Shown here: positions 27,001 to 35,383 of the stretch, piece after piece
Layout: each line of letters starts with the position of its first letter
Position numbering within the stretch: position 1 is the first letter of the stretch
Assembly (NCBI RefSeq): GCF_030269305.1
Contig: NZ_BSTC01000003.1
Location: 248,001 to 312,000 of the forward strand
Reading direction: 5' to 3'
From: Kineosporia sp. NBRC 101731
GTDB taxonomy: Bacteria > Actinomycetota > Actinomycetes > Actinomycetales > Kineosporiaceae
DNA: 64,000 bases
Notes under the pieces: model-generated
Database searches by the model: none
The model's input: the letters and a program-made list of their open reading frames with translations, nothing else
What the model was told of the DNA's origin: nothing
Translations under genes and position numbers: made by a program

Positions 27001-28067
27001 GTGAGCCGGCCCGGACGCAGCGGACGCGCCGACGCCGCCTCCATCACCACGGTGTTGCGGTACCCGGCACCGGCCAGCCGCGACTCCTGCGGCAGTTCCA
27101 CCCCGTCGACGAGGACCACGACGTACGGTTCGTCCCGCGTCGGCATCGCCCCGGCCTCGAACCGGCCTCGCTCACCCAGCTCACCCGTCAGCAGGCTCTC
27201 CAGCTCGGCTGCGTCGCGCGCGTACAGGCGGACGTTCCCCGCGCCGTCCTGCCGGCTCGGGTGCTGGCTGTGCGGAAGCCATTTCGTCCAGTCCCAGTCC
27301 ACGTCCCGGTCGTGCGGGGCACACACCACCAGGCGCAGGTCGTCGGGGGAGTGGAAGGTGGCCAGCTGGGCCAGCATCGCCCGGGCCATGTCCCGGCCCA
27401 CGGTGTCGTCACCGCGCAGCTGGACCTGCGCGAAACCCCGCAGGAACACCGCCGTCGGCTGCCCGTCGATCGTCGTGTAGGCCCGCACGAACCGCCGTAG
27501 TGCCCGCGCCGACAGCGGTTCCAGGTCTTCCACCGGCTTGGTCTGGATCGGCGTCATGGTCAGGGCCAGCCGCTGCGGCCCGGTGGCGATACGTACCTCG
27601 GCGAAGTCGGGGTGCGAGGGCCGCCGTTCCCAGAGCCGGTCGCTCAGCGCCACCGACCACAGCCCCGACGGATCCGGGTGGCGCCACGACAGCGCCGTGC
27701 GCTGTTCGCCGGCGACCGACCGGACCTTCTGCCGGGTCTGTGCCAGGTACCGCAGGTAGTCGCGGCGTTCACCGCGCATCCGCCGTTTGCGGTCGGCGGT
27801 GGTGCGGCCCATCTGGCCGAACACCATCACCATCATCACCCCCGCCATCAGCCCGGCGGCCATCAGCCCCATCCCCGGCCGGCTGGGTGACACGAACAAC
27901 AAGATCATGACGCTGGAGCCGAGCGCCATCGGCAGGTACATGAGCAGCGTGCCCAGGTTGCCCGTGGGTGCTTCCGGCAGGACCGGGGGTTCCTGCAGGG
28001 ACAGCTCACCGGACGGCATCTCCGGCGGCGACTGCCGCGCCGGGCGCCGGAAGAGGGTGGTGGTCAT
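24090..28067 (-). CDS. eccC: EccC, T7SS motor ATPase (three FtsK/SpoIIIE domains)
   Basis: A 1,325-residue ATPase from the ATG at 28067. Two transmembrane helices lie near residues 35-85 (LGTLLMYLPMALGSS; LMAAGLMAGVMMVMVFG). A domain of unknown function follows, then three P-loop domains: IGATGSGKSE (Lys487) with FVVVDEFSELL; GGTQSGKST (Lys839) with FLVVDGWHSL; and GDTGSGKTG (Lys1125) with FLMVDDFDLL. All three keep the P-loop lysine, unlike the paralogue at 9486-11003. EccC recognises WXG100-type substrates and drives their export. EccCa and EccCb are fused here, as in ESX-2 to ESX-5. It is divergent from eccD and overlaps the mycosin start by 3 bases. Confidence 0.95.
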   Translation of the reverse strand: MTTTLFRRPARQSPPEMPSGELSLQEPPVLPEAPTGNLGTLLMYLPMALGSSVMILLFVSPSRPGMGLMAAGLMAGVMMVMVFGQMGRTTADRKRRMRGERRDYLRYLAQTRQKVRSVAGEQRTALSWRHPDPSGLWSVALSDRLWERRPSHPDFAEVRIATGPQRLALTMTPIQTKPVEDLEPLSARALRRFVRAYTTIDGQPTAVFLRGFAQVQLRGDDTVGRDMARAMLAQLATFHSPDDLRLVVCAPHDRDVDWDWTKWLPHSQHPSRQDGAGNVRLYARDAAELESLLTGELGERGRFEAGAMPTRDEPYVVVLVDGVELPQESRLAGAGYRNTVVMEAASARPLRPGRLTLRLEVAREELTMVRFDRTGGEIRTPLGRPDTLSAIRANGLARVLSPLRLGATADVGEPMLNNFDLGTLLGVGEIDALDPAKIWARASGPERLRVPLGIAEDGTRVELDIKESAQGGMGPHGLLIGATGSGKSELLRTLIVALAITHSSEVLNFVLVDFKGGATFLGLDDLPHTSAVITNLADEAALVTRMQDALQGEMMRRQELLRSAGNYSSLLEYETARANGVMLDPLPTLFVVVDEFSELLASHPDFSELFVMIGRLGRSLGVHLLLASQRIDDGRMHKLESHLSYRIGLRTFSAMESRSVIGVPDAYQLPNAPGNGYIRIDVATLVRFKAAYVSGRYRRRTAEQRQEEVRRQVVPFSAGPVAALETPTREPELPLPGADETEDTLLKVAVGRLRDAGPPAHQVWLPPLTKPATLDQLLPPLAPDPVLGLTAASWPGRGGLVVPVSIVDKPYDQVRDLSMVDLSGAGGHVGIAGGTQSGKSTLLRTLISVLALTHTPREVQFYCLDLGGGSLSTLAGLPHVGGIAGRTDGDRISRTIAEVAGVINRREKIFAEHGVENMAAYRKLQRQGEFADDPHGDVFLVVDGWHSLRADHEAMDLPIRQLVGRGLAYGVHILLTSNRWSDVHSQLRDQLGTRLELKLGDHIDSMIDMRTAKTVPQKPGAGLTMEKLHFLAAIPRIDGHSRVDNLATASRALADSVADAWGGPRAPQVRMLPGLLPAADLPQAQLQDRGVRVALGWSEADLSPVWHDFGRTPHLTVMGDTGSGKTGALRLVVDGVVKAYSPEEAKITVIDTRRGLIEAVPEPYRAGFAFSFAAATDLATGLAERLRRRMPGPDVTPAQLQRRDWWEGPEVFLMVDDFDLLIGPNGGPLMALIDLLPLAGDIGLHVLLTRGAAGHGRLMMEPVVRRLQESNTPDLVLSAPANEMPLLNGTRPRPFPPGRGQLVTRRTADLLQVGWLEPERSEQPA

Positions 28068-28171
28068 GGTCAAGACGACGTGTCCCGGGCTCCGACGGTT
28101 CTTTTCCCGTGCCCGGGGGATCTGCCGAGAAGTTGTGAACCGCACTGTCGGCCCGGGCCGTTGATTGTGCC
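28068..28171. promoter_or_regulatory. Divergent promoter region between eccC and eccD
   Basis: These 104 bases must hold the start signals for both arms of the T7SS core. Neither start codon has a clear Shine-Dalgarno sequence, so leaderless transcripts are possible. A GGCCCGGGCC palindrome lies at about 28151-28160. I could not place promoter boxes with confidence. Confidence 0.5.
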
Positions 28172-29584
28172 GTGGCAGTCGCGAAAGCAACGACGACGAG
28201 TTCGGGAGAGGTCTGCAGGCTCACCGTCTGCGGGCCGGGCTCCCGGATCGAACTGGCCGTGCCGGCGCATGTGCCGCTGGCCGACCTGATACCGACCTTC
28301 CTCGGTTACCTGGGGCCGGACCTGGCCCAGTCCGGGCTGGCCCACGACGGCTGGGTGCTGCAACGGCTCGGTGAGCCCGCACTGGACGAGGATCTCGCCT
28401 CGGCGGCCCTGGGCCTCTACGACGGTGACGTCGTGCACCTGCGCCCCCGCAACGACCAACTGCCCCCGGTCGACTTCGACGACCTGGTCGACGGTGTCGC
28501 CACCGGTATCGCCGAGCGCGGTGACCGCTGGCGGCCGGAGATCACCGGACGGCTGCTGCTGGGGCTGGTCGGTGCCACGCTGCTGACGGCGTTCATCGCC
28601 CTGCCAGGCCTGGGCACGGGTATCGCGGTAGCGATAACAGGCTATGGCGTCGGAACGGTCGCTCTCCTGGCCGCACTCGGCGCCGGACGAGGGCTGCGGG
28701 AAAAGGGTGCCGGGCGACTGCTGATGGTGGCCGCCGTCGCCTTCCTCGCCACCGCGAGCCTGGCCCTGCCGCTCGGCGACGTGGAACTGCTCTCCGCAGA
28801 CGGGGGATTCACCGGCCCCGGCGTCCTGGCCGCCTCGGTCACCGTCATCGCCGTGGCCCTGTGCGCGAGGTTCGTCCTCGGCGAGACCCTGCCGTCCTTC
28901 ACCAGCGCCGGACTGGCCGGCGTCACGGTGGCCGTCGGCGGTCTGCTGTCCACCCTGGGGTACGTCACCGGTGCCGGCGCGGCCGCCGTGGTGATCGCCC
29001 TGGCCGTGATCGGCTCGGTGCAGGTGGCCCGGATCGCCGCTGCCCTGGCCGGCCTGCGGGTGCCGCCACTGCCGACCAACACGGACGAGTTCCAGGAGGG
29101 CATCGACCCCGAGCCCAGCGGCCTGGTGCTCAGCCGGACCGCCGTGGCCGATACCTACGTCACTGCCATCAGCACCTGCCTCGCCGTCGTGCAGACCGGC
29201 GGCCTGGTCCTGCTCGGTCTGGAGCGGGGAGTGGCGGAACGGGTGCTCGCCGGCGTCGTGGCCCTGCTGATCCTGCTGCATGCCCGCGAGTTGCACGGTA
29301 TCCGCGCCCGCCTGGTGGTCATGATGCCTGCTGTTGTCGGCCCGGCCGTGTTGATCCTGGCCGAGACTGCGCACCAGCCACAAGAATTCCGGCCCATCGC
29401 GCTGGGCCTGCTGTTCGTGCTCGCCGGGATCCTGCTGACCCTGTCCTGGACCCTGCCGGGGAAGGCGATGCTGCCGCACTGGGGCCGCGCCGGTGACCTG
29501 CTCCAGACCGGCCTGGCCATCTCGATCCTCCCGTTGGTGCCCTGGGTGCTCGATCTCTACGCCACGGTGCGTGGCGGATGGTAG
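28172..29584 (+). CDS. eccD: EccD, T7SS membrane channel component
   Basis: A 470-residue protein from a GTG. Residues about 10-95 form the ubiquitin-like (YukD) domain of EccD: CRLTVCGPGSRIELAVPAHV, then DLIPTFLGYLG and LYDGDVVHLRP. About eleven hydrophobic helices follow (for instance LLLGLVGATLLTAFIALPG; ALLILLHARE; LLFVLAGILLTLSWTLPG). EccD dimers form the membrane-embedded vestibule of the ESX complex. Its last 7 bases overlap the eccB start (29578-29584), so translation is coupled. Confidence 0.93.
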   Translation: MAVAKATTTSSGEVCRLTVCGPGSRIELAVPAHVPLADLIPTFLGYLGPDLAQSGLAHDGWVLQRLGEPALDEDLASAALGLYDGDVVHLRPRNDQLPPVDFDDLVDGVATGIAERGDRWRPEITGRLLLGLVGATLLTAFIALPGLGTGIAVAITGYGVGTVALLAALGAGRGLREKGAGRLLMVAAVAFLATASLALPLGDVELLSADGGFTGPGVLAASVTVIAVALCARFVLGETLPSFTSAGLAGVTVAVGGLLSTLGYVTGAGAAAVVIALAVIGSVQVARIAAALAGLRVPPLPTNTDEFQEGIDPEPSGLVLSRTAVADTYVTAISTCLAVVQTGGLVLLGLERGVAERVLAGVVALLILLHARELHGIRARLVVMMPAVVGPAVLILAETAHQPQEFRPIALGLLFVLAGILLTLSWTLPGKAMLPHWGRAGDLLQTGLAISILPLVPWVLDLYATVRGGW

Positions 29585-31044
29585 TCACCCTGCAGAACCG
29601 CCGCGACCAGGTGCAGGCCCACACCTTCATGGTGGGCCGCCTGCAGTCGGCGCTGCTCAAGGCCGAGCCCGACCTCGCCACCCCGCCGCTGCGGCGCACC
29701 GGCTCCGGACTCCTGATCGGCGGGGTGCTCTGTCTCCTGGCCGTCGGCGGAATCGCCGTCTACTCGGCGATCTCGCCCGGGGGAGCCACCAGCTGGCAGG
29801 CCGCCGGCGTACTCACGGTCGACAAGACCACCGGCACCTCCTACGTCTGGGCGAGCGACAAGCTGTACCCGGTGCTCAACCAGGCCTCCGCGAAACTGCT
29901 GCTGGGCAAGAACATGACGGTGAAGTCCGTGACCAGCTCCTCGCTCGAGGGCGTGCGCCGCGGCCCGGCCATCGGCATCGCCGGCGCCCCGGAGACCCTT
30001 CCCACCGACCGGGTCTCGTCCGACGCCTGGGAGGTCTGCGCGACGACCACCGTCACCGGGACCGGCGACACCCGTCCCGCCACCTCCCTGCGCATCGGCT
30101 TCGCCGCCCTCAGCACTCCCCTGCGCTCCGATCAGGCCGTCCTGGTGCGCACCACCGGAGGCACCCGCTACCTGATCACCGGTGGTCAGCGACTGAAACT
30201 CACCAAGAACTGGGTGCCCCGGGCCCTGGGCCTCGACGACGCCGCAACCCTCGACGTCACCACCTCCTGGATCGACACCCTTCCCACCGGACCCGACCTG
30301 CCCCAGCCCACCGGCACCAAGCCCGGCGGAAAAGGACCGGTCCTGGCCGGTGTCCGCACCACGGCCGGACAGGTCGTCGTGGTGCACACCACCGGCAGCG
30401 CCGACCGGTACTACCTGGTGACCAAGACCGGCCTGCAGACCATCACCGAGACCGCCGCCGCCATCGTCCTCGGCGACCCGGCCACGGCCGCGGCTTACGG
30501 CAAGAACCCGGTCCACGCCGTCAGCCTCAGCCCCGCCGCGCTCGGCCTGGCCACCGTCTCCGAGGCGCCTTCCTGGCAGTCGCACCTGCCGACCCGCCCG
30601 ATGGCGCTCGCCGACACCGGGGCGTCGGCGATGCCGTGTGCTCGGGCGAAACCGACGAACTCGATGGTGGACGTCGATGTCGTCACGGTGCCCCGCGTCG
30701 CCGCGGTGTCGTCCCCGGCCCTCGAGGCAACCTCGGTCACCTCGAACCCCGCTCAGGGGAAGCCAAAACCGACCGAGTCCGCAGCTGCGGCCGACCAGGT
30801 CGACATTGCCGCGGGCGCGGGTCTGCTGGCCCGGACGCTTCCCGCCCCGGGCGTTCCCGGCGCGGGCCTATACCTGATCACCGAGGACGGGGCCAAGTAC
30901 CCGGTTGCCTCCACGGACGCCGCACAAGCTCTCGGCTATGCGGAAGACCGGGCGACCGCGGTGCCGGCGAACCTGCTGGAGCTGCTCCCGACCGGACCGG
31001 TGCTGTCCCTCCTGGGGTCAGGCGGTGGTGCGGCGGCACCCTGA
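29578..31044 (+). CDS. eccB: EccB, T7SS core component
   Basis: A 488-residue protein. The N-terminal motif RRDQVQAHTFMVGRLQSALL is the EccB cytosolic signature, followed by one transmembrane helix (about residues 43-65) and a large extracytoplasmic region with repeated beta-domains. Cys154 (AWEVCATT) and Cys354 (AMPCARAK) sit close to the positions of the conserved disulfide in mycobacterial EccB1, so the same bond is expected. Mycobacterial EccB contacts MycP on the outside of the membrane; here that partner would be the degenerate mycosin. Confidence 0.94.
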   Translation: MVVTLQNRRDQVQAHTFMVGRLQSALLKAEPDLATPPLRRTGSGLLIGGVLCLLAVGGIAVYSAISPGGATSWQAAGVLTVDKTTGTSYVWASDKLYPVLNQASAKLLLGKNMTVKSVTSSSLEGVRRGPAIGIAGAPETLPTDRVSSDAWEVCATTTVTGTGDTRPATSLRIGFAALSTPLRSDQAVLVRTTGGTRYLITGGQRLKLTKNWVPRALGLDDAATLDVTTSWIDTLPTGPDLPQPTGTKPGGKGPVLAGVRTTAGQVVVVHTTGSADRYYLVTKTGLQTITETAAAIVLGDPATAAAYGKNPVHAVSLSPAALGLATVSEAPSWQSHLPTRPMALADTGASAMPCARAKPTNSMVDVDVVTVPRVAAVSSPALEATSVTSNPAQGKPKPTESAAAADQVDIAAGAGLLARTLPAPGVPGAGLYLITEDGAKYPVASTDAAQALGYAEDRATAVPANLLELLPTGPVLSLLGSGGGAAAP

Positions 31045-31107
31045 ACGGGTCAGCCACCTCCGGATCGGCACCACCAAACGCAAATCATCACGCGCAGAAG
31101 GAGAGTC

Positions 31108-31443
31108 ATGGCGAGCAACGAATACGGTATGAACCTCGCCCCGATGAACGCCATCATCACCCAGACGGGGACCACCCACACCGGGATGGTCTCCACGGGT
31201 AGCCAGGTGGCGAGCGGGGCCCAGAGCATCGGCTCGTCGACGGTCGCCGACTCCGGGCGGCTGATGGTGCAGAACTACGGCAACTGGGGCAGTAACTTCC
31301 AGGCCACGCACAACAAGCTGAACGAGCTGAACGAGCGCACGACGAATCTGCGAAACACCAACATCACGTACAACAACGACGCCACCTCGCAGGCCGGGTC
31401 CGTCACGGACGGGGGCTACATCGGCTCCCTCAGCGGCATCTGA
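31108..31443 (+). CDS. WXG100-size T7SS substrate 1 (EsxA/B-like)
   Basis: A 111-residue protein with a strong RBS (AGAAGGAGAG). It has the two-helix layout of the WXG100 family, with a turn at NYGNWGSNF where the classical Trp-X-Gly is shifted to Trp-Gly-Ser. A tail motif YNND replaces the usual YxxxD/E export signal. It directly precedes a second small protein of similar size, as in esxB/esxA pairs, and follows eccB. I infer that the two form a heterodimer and are exported. The deviating motifs make family placement less than certain. Confidence 0.75.
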   Translation: MASNEYGMNLAPMNAIITQTGTTHTGMVSTGSQVASGAQSIGSSTVADSGRLMVQNYGNWGSNFQATHNKLNELNERTTNLRNTNITYNNDATSQAGSVTDGGYIGSLSGI

Positions 31444-31480
31444 CGGTTCTCGCCCATCCACTCGAGAAAGAAGGCATGAC

Positions 31481-31774
31481 ATGGCTGACGACTTCCTGGT
31501 GCGCCCCGACTCGCTGGCCGAGGCCAACGAGGGAATGCGGGGCAATCACACCACCCTGATGGGATTCTCGGACGATCTCATGAACAATCTGAAGATGATT
31601 CCGGACGCCCAGTTCGGCAGTGCCCAGGAGCTGTGGGCGCAGAATCAGCAGGGGTTCAACTCGGTCTACGGTGACGTGACGACCAACTTCCAGCAGAACA
31701 ACCTCGCCGCTACGAACGTGCACCAGACGTATGTCGAGGGGAACGCCCGGTCGGCTGCGGCCATCCAGGGCTGA
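31481..31774 (+). CDS. WXG100-size T7SS substrate 2 (EsxA/B-like)
   Basis: A 97-residue, mostly helical acidic protein, 37 bases after its presumed partner. The central turn reads AQELWAQNQQG, with Trp in the expected place but Gln for Gly. The C-terminus has YVEGN, close to the YxxxD/E signal but lacking the acidic residue. Length, position and helical pattern fit an Esx protein. GAAAGAAGG lies upstream of the ATG. Confidence 0.75.
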   Translation: MADDFLVRPDSLAEANEGMRGNHTTLMGFSDDLMNNLKMIPDAQFGSAQELWAQNQQGFNSVYGDVTTNFQQNNLAATNVHQTYVEGNARSAAAIQG

Positions 31775-31862
31775 TCCAGCCGATCTGCCGGCCGGGTCGT
31801 GGGGCCCTCGTCCCGCGACCCGGTCGTTCCGGTTACCTCCGCAGAATCGAAAGAGGTTGATC

Positions 31863-32261
31863 GTGCCCGAATCCAAGAACATCGAGTTCAACAAGGCCCG
31901 TTACGACCAGCTGACGGGATTCGTCGACAGTATCGCCGAGGACATCAACACCGACGGAATTGCCCTCGGAATCACTTCCGGCGTGAAACTTGATGCCACG
32001 CTGGCCAGTACCATCCGTCCGGGTTCGCAGGCGTGGAGCGTGGCGAAGAATTTCTCCACCGCGGCTGGAGTATTCGGCGGTTCGGCGAACCAGCAGTACA
32101 AGCTGGTGGCCGATGAGCACCGACTCTTCGCCGATGCTCTGGTGAACGCCTCCGATGTGTTCCAGGACACCGACGACCTGGCCACGATGGAGGCGTCCAA
32201 GTTCCAGCAGCAGCACCCGGACGTCTCCGGTGTCAAGACCACCGTCCCCACCACGATCTGA
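31863..32261 (+). CDS. EspC/DUF2580-like T7SS-associated protein
   Basis: A 132-residue protein from the GTG at 31863 (GAAAGAGG upstream). The first half is mixed; the second half is a long amphipathic helix (YKLVADEHRLFADALVNASD followed by VFQDTDDLA) that resembles EspC/DUF2580 proteins, which accompany ESX substrates. No signal peptide is present. It sits between the Esx pair and the Gly-rich PPE-like gene in one operon. The family call is by pattern only. Confidence 0.6.
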   Translation: MPESKNIEFNKARYDQLTGFVDSIAEDINTDGIALGITSGVKLDATLASTIRPGSQAWSVAKNFSTAAGVFGGSANQQYKLVADEHRLFADALVNASDVFQDTDDLATMEASKFQQQHPDVSGVKTTVPTTI

Positions 32262-32293
32262 CTCGCGCCCCGCTCGCGTTCTGAAGGAGAACC

Positions 32294-34900
32294 GTGCCCA
32301 CCGTCCCGGATAATGCGAACTTGTCGGAATGGACCTTCGAGAAGGCCGTCCAGGCCGTCACCGAAGATGCCACCGACCTGCACACCCCGGCGCAGGCCAA
32401 CTGGCTCTCCTTCAAGGGCGCGAGCGAGGGCACGTTCTCCAGCTATCACGCCTGGGGCGAGTACTACTTCGGCGCGGATGTCAGCACGCAGCCGGGTGAG
32501 GCGTGGATGACCGCGATCGAGAGCCTGAACACGATCATGCCGGACGTGGCCGCCGGCCGTCGCGGGACCATGGATCTGCAGTCCCTCCGGGACACCGCGG
32601 CGGCGATCAAGGGTATGTCGGTGTGGTCCCGGTTCACCGGTGACGACGTCAGCCAGTGGGCCGACAACCTCCATCAGGAGGGGTCGGGGTTCCAGGGAAA
32701 AGCGGCGTTCCTCATTCAGTTCCGGCTGGAGCAGAACGGCAACGGGCTCAAGGACATCTACGAGCAGCTGAACAGCCGGCACGGTGGGGCGGTCGACGTG
32801 CAGGTGAGTGGCGCGGCCGATGCCCTCAACCAGTTCAACAGTACGATGTCGCAGACCTGGTCGGGGGCGTCCTCGGAGCTGGCCCAACTGCCCCAGCTGT
32901 ACATGCAGCACATCCAGACCGAGATCTCCCAGCACCTGATCCTGCACGGCATCGTCGACGGGCAGCCGGGGTACAAGCTCGACGCCATCGCCGATGCCGG
33001 GTCGATCGATGTGGCCAAGACCTACATCCGGGCGGTCATGGCTGCCTACCCGCGCGGTGACCTGACATCGGCCGGGACCTGGGCGACGATCAACTCCGAG
33101 ATCAGCGACGCCCTCATGCAGAAGCTGAAGGAGCTGGTCGACACGCCCGCCGGGACGGCGATCACCACGCTGGCACCGGCCTATCAGCTGGCCACGAGCG
33201 CCCTGGTGGCCCTGACCACGCCGACCCGGCAGACCCCGCCCTCGACTTCCAGCAGCAACAGCGGGGGAAACAACGGCGGGCTCGACGACCTGAATCCCAA
33301 TGGTGGCGGCGGTGGTGGAAATGGTTCGCTCGACGACCTCGGCGGGGGTGGCGGGGGTGGCGGCGGCTCCCTCGACCCAGCCAACGGCGGAGGGGGTGGC
33401 GGCCTCGACGAGCTCGGCAACGGTGGAACCGGCGGTGGGAGCGGTGGTACCGGATCTGCCGGCCTGCCCGAGGCAGGCTCCACCTCGGCCGACGACCTGC
33501 TGGGCGGAGGCGCCGGAGGGGCCCCTGCTGCGAGCGGTGCCACCAGTGCGACGGCGCTGCCGGACAGCGGGCTGGGAGAAGGCGGCGCGGGTGACCCGGC
33601 CGCCGGTGGGGGGAGCGGTGGGACCGGCAGCCTGGGCGACCCGGCGAGCGGCGGCACTACGGGTCTCGACGATCTCACCGGTTCCGGGAGCGGTCTTGGG
33701 GACGGAGGTGCGGCCGATGCGAACGGAGGGGCCGGCAGCCTCGGCGCCCCGGTGGCAGCGGGTTCCGGCCTGCTGGGTAACGCCGGCGGTTCGGGCGCGA
33801 ACGGTAGCGGCACCGGCAGCGCCGTGGACGTCGGATCGGACGGTGCTCTCAGTGAACCCGCCGGCGGGACGGCGAACTCCCTGCTGGACGATGACGGTGC
33901 GGGCGATCTGGCCGGTGCACTCGACCCGAGCGCCGCGGGTGGCACGGTCTCGAATACCGGTCTGCCCGACTCGGGCATCACCGACGACGACGGAACCGGC
34001 CTGGGCACGGGTGGTCTGGCAACTGCCGCGAACGGCGGGACCGGATCGGGTCTGAGCCCGGGGACGGCCGACGCAGAGGGTGGCCTGGGCTCCGGTCTGG
34101 GCTCCGGACTCGACCTGGACGGCGGTTCGCTGCCGGGTACGGTCGGGGATGGACTCGGGTCGGGTCTGGGGTCCGGCCTCGGGTCTTCGGATCCGGGAAC
34201 GGTGGACGCGGACGGTGGTCTCGGTGCGGGTCTCGGTGCGGGGTCCGGCCTGGGGTCCGGATCGGCTGCCGGTGGCGGTGTGGGTTCCGGTGCGGGATCG
34301 GGTCTCGGCTCCGGTCCGGGATCGGGCGGTGGCCTCGGTACGAACAGTGGAAGTCCCTTCGGCACACCGGTCTCAGGAGGAACCACGCCCCTGGGTTCGG
34401 GGCTGGGTTCGGGGCTCGGGTCGGGCCTGGGGGCTGGGAGCGGATCTGGTCTCGGAGCCGGAGGTTCGGGCACCGGTCTGACCGATCTGCCCTCGCAGCT
34501 GGCCGGCCCGGGATCAGCCGGTAGTTCGCTGGGCACGGGTGGTACCTCCGGTGCGCCGGGAGCCGCCGGGTCGTCCTCGACCTCCAGCGGATCCGGGGTG
34601 CCGTTCTTCCCGCCGATGATGGGCGGCGCCGGTGCGGGTGGTGCTGGTGCCGGTAAACCCGAGGAGCGGGAACGCCAGACCTGGCTGTCGGAGGACGAGA
34701 AGGTCTGGGGCACGCACCTGGCCGCGGGTTCGGGAGTCATCGGCCGGCCCGACGACGAGGAGTTCGAGGAGGAAGAGGGATTCGTGCCCAGCCGGGTCTC
34801 CCGCTTCCAGCGTCCGAACCTTCCGAAGCGGCCTACCCCGGAGGAAGTCTCCGCCACGAACCCGACGGCAGGCGCCGACGGGTCCTCGAGCGGATCCTGA
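32294..34900 (+). CDS. PPE/EspB-like T7SS protein with long Gly-rich region
   Basis: An 868-residue protein from a GTG with AAGGAG upstream. Residues 1-310 are helical with Trp and Tyr-rich turns (WTFEKAVQAV, YHAWGEYYFG), like the PPE or EspB N-terminal bundle. Residues about 320-780 are Gly/Ser/Leu/Asp-rich with runs such as GSGLGSGLGSGLG. The end carries PFFPPMMGG, then ERERQTWLSEDEKVWGTHL and an acidic patch EFEEEEGF, a C-terminal pattern common to actinobacterial T7SS PPE-like proteins. No membrane segment or signal peptide is visible; export would go through the T7SS. It may form an oligomeric or surface structure, or act as a carrier for the giant protein; both are inference. Confidence 0.82.
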   Translation: MPTVPDNANLSEWTFEKAVQAVTEDATDLHTPAQANWLSFKGASEGTFSSYHAWGEYYFGADVSTQPGEAWMTAIESLNTIMPDVAAGRRGTMDLQSLRDTAAAIKGMSVWSRFTGDDVSQWADNLHQEGSGFQGKAAFLIQFRLEQNGNGLKDIYEQLNSRHGGAVDVQVSGAADALNQFNSTMSQTWSGASSELAQLPQLYMQHIQTEISQHLILHGIVDGQPGYKLDAIADAGSIDVAKTYIRAVMAAYPRGDLTSAGTWATINSEISDALMQKLKELVDTPAGTAITTLAPAYQLATSALVALTTPTRQTPPSTSSSNSGGNNGGLDDLNPNGGGGGGNGSLDDLGGGGGGGGGSLDPANGGGGGGLDELGNGGTGGGSGGTGSAGLPEAGSTSADDLLGGGAGGAPAASGATSATALPDSGLGEGGAGDPAAGGGSGGTGSLGDPASGGTTGLDDLTGSGSGLGDGGAADANGGAGSLGAPVAAGSGLLGNAGGSGANGSGTGSAVDVGSDGALSEPAGGTANSLLDDDGAGDLAGALDPSAAGGTVSNTGLPDSGITDDDGTGLGTGGLATAANGGTGSGLSPGTADAEGGLGSGLGSGLDLDGGSLPGTVGDGLGSGLGSGLGSSDPGTVDADGGLGAGLGAGSGLGSGSAAGGGVGSGAGSGLGSGPGSGGGLGTNSGSPFGTPVSGGTTPLGSGLGSGLGSGLGAGSGSGLGAGGSGTGLTDLPSQLAGPGSAGSSLGTGGTSGAPGAAGSSSTSSGSGVPFFPPMMGGAGAGGAGAGKPEERERQTWLSEDEKVWGTHLAAGSGVIGRPDDEEFEEEEGFVPSRVSRFQRPNLPKRPTPEEVSATNPTAGADGSSSGS

Positions 34901-34954
34901 GGCGAGCCGACCGGCGGAGTCTCATGAACGTCCCCCATCGGAGAAGGAGAAGAC

Positions 34955-35383
34955 ATGCCCGGCCTGAGCGACGACATCTCGGCGGCGATCGACGACCTGC
35001 ACCGTGAGCAGGCCCGGATCAGCAAGACGGGAGCCCAGGCGGTGGCCGTCACCGCGACGGTGACGTCGAAGGACCGCATGGTCACGGCCACGGTCGACGG
35101 GCAGGGCCGGGTCACCGCGCTGAAGCTCACCGGCACGAAGTACCAGAAGATGGCGCCGGCTGAACTGTGCACGCGCATCGTCGAGACGATGCGGCAGGCC
35201 CAGGAGGACGCGACCCGGCAGAGTATGGCGGTCTTCGCGAAAATGATGCCGGACGACCTCGGTTCGTTCCTGGGGGGCAAGACCGACCTGGATGCGATGG
35301 TGGCTGCTGCGATGGAAACGGCGTCACAACCATTGTTCCCGGACAGTGACCGGCGGAAGCGGGGAGAGAACAGTGGCCGATGA
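34955..35383 (+). CDS. YbaB/EbfC-like protein (EspL-like)
   Basis: A 142-residue protein with a good RBS (GAGAAGGAG). The core VTATVDGQGRVTALKL followed by a helix LCTRIVETMRQAQEDA is the YbaB/EbfC fold, known as a nucleoid-associated DNA-binding family. Mycobacterial ESX-1 encodes a YbaB-like protein, EspL, which is needed for stability of secreted Esp proteins. Here the gene lies between the PPE-like gene and a small EspC-like gene that overlaps it by 11 bases. A chaperone role for T7SS cargo is more likely than a nucleoid role, by position. Confidence 0.85.
   Translation: MPGLSDDISAAIDDLHREQARISKTGAQAVAVTATVTSKDRMVTATVDGQGRVTALKLTGTKYQKMAPAELCTRIVETMRQAQEDATRQSMAVFAKMMPDDLGSFLGGKTDLDAMVAAAMETASQPLFPDSDRRKRGENSGR

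Noticed and set aside
25506-27500. Plus-strand frame of 664 codons opposite eccC
   Set aside because: It is antisense to well-conserved ATPase domains, with low-complexity composition and no RBS; it is a shadow of eccC.
33300-34055. Plus-strand 251-codon frame inside the Gly-rich gene
   Set aside because: It is a shifted reading of the Gly/Ser repeats and gives Arg/Ala/Pro/Val-rich text with no start signal; the main frame is continuous from helical domain to conserved C-terminus.
33240-34530. Possible CRISPR-like or satellite array in the Gly-rich region
   Set aside because: The repeats are short, irregular and codon-phased, coding Gly/Ser/Leu; there are no equal spacers and no cas genes.
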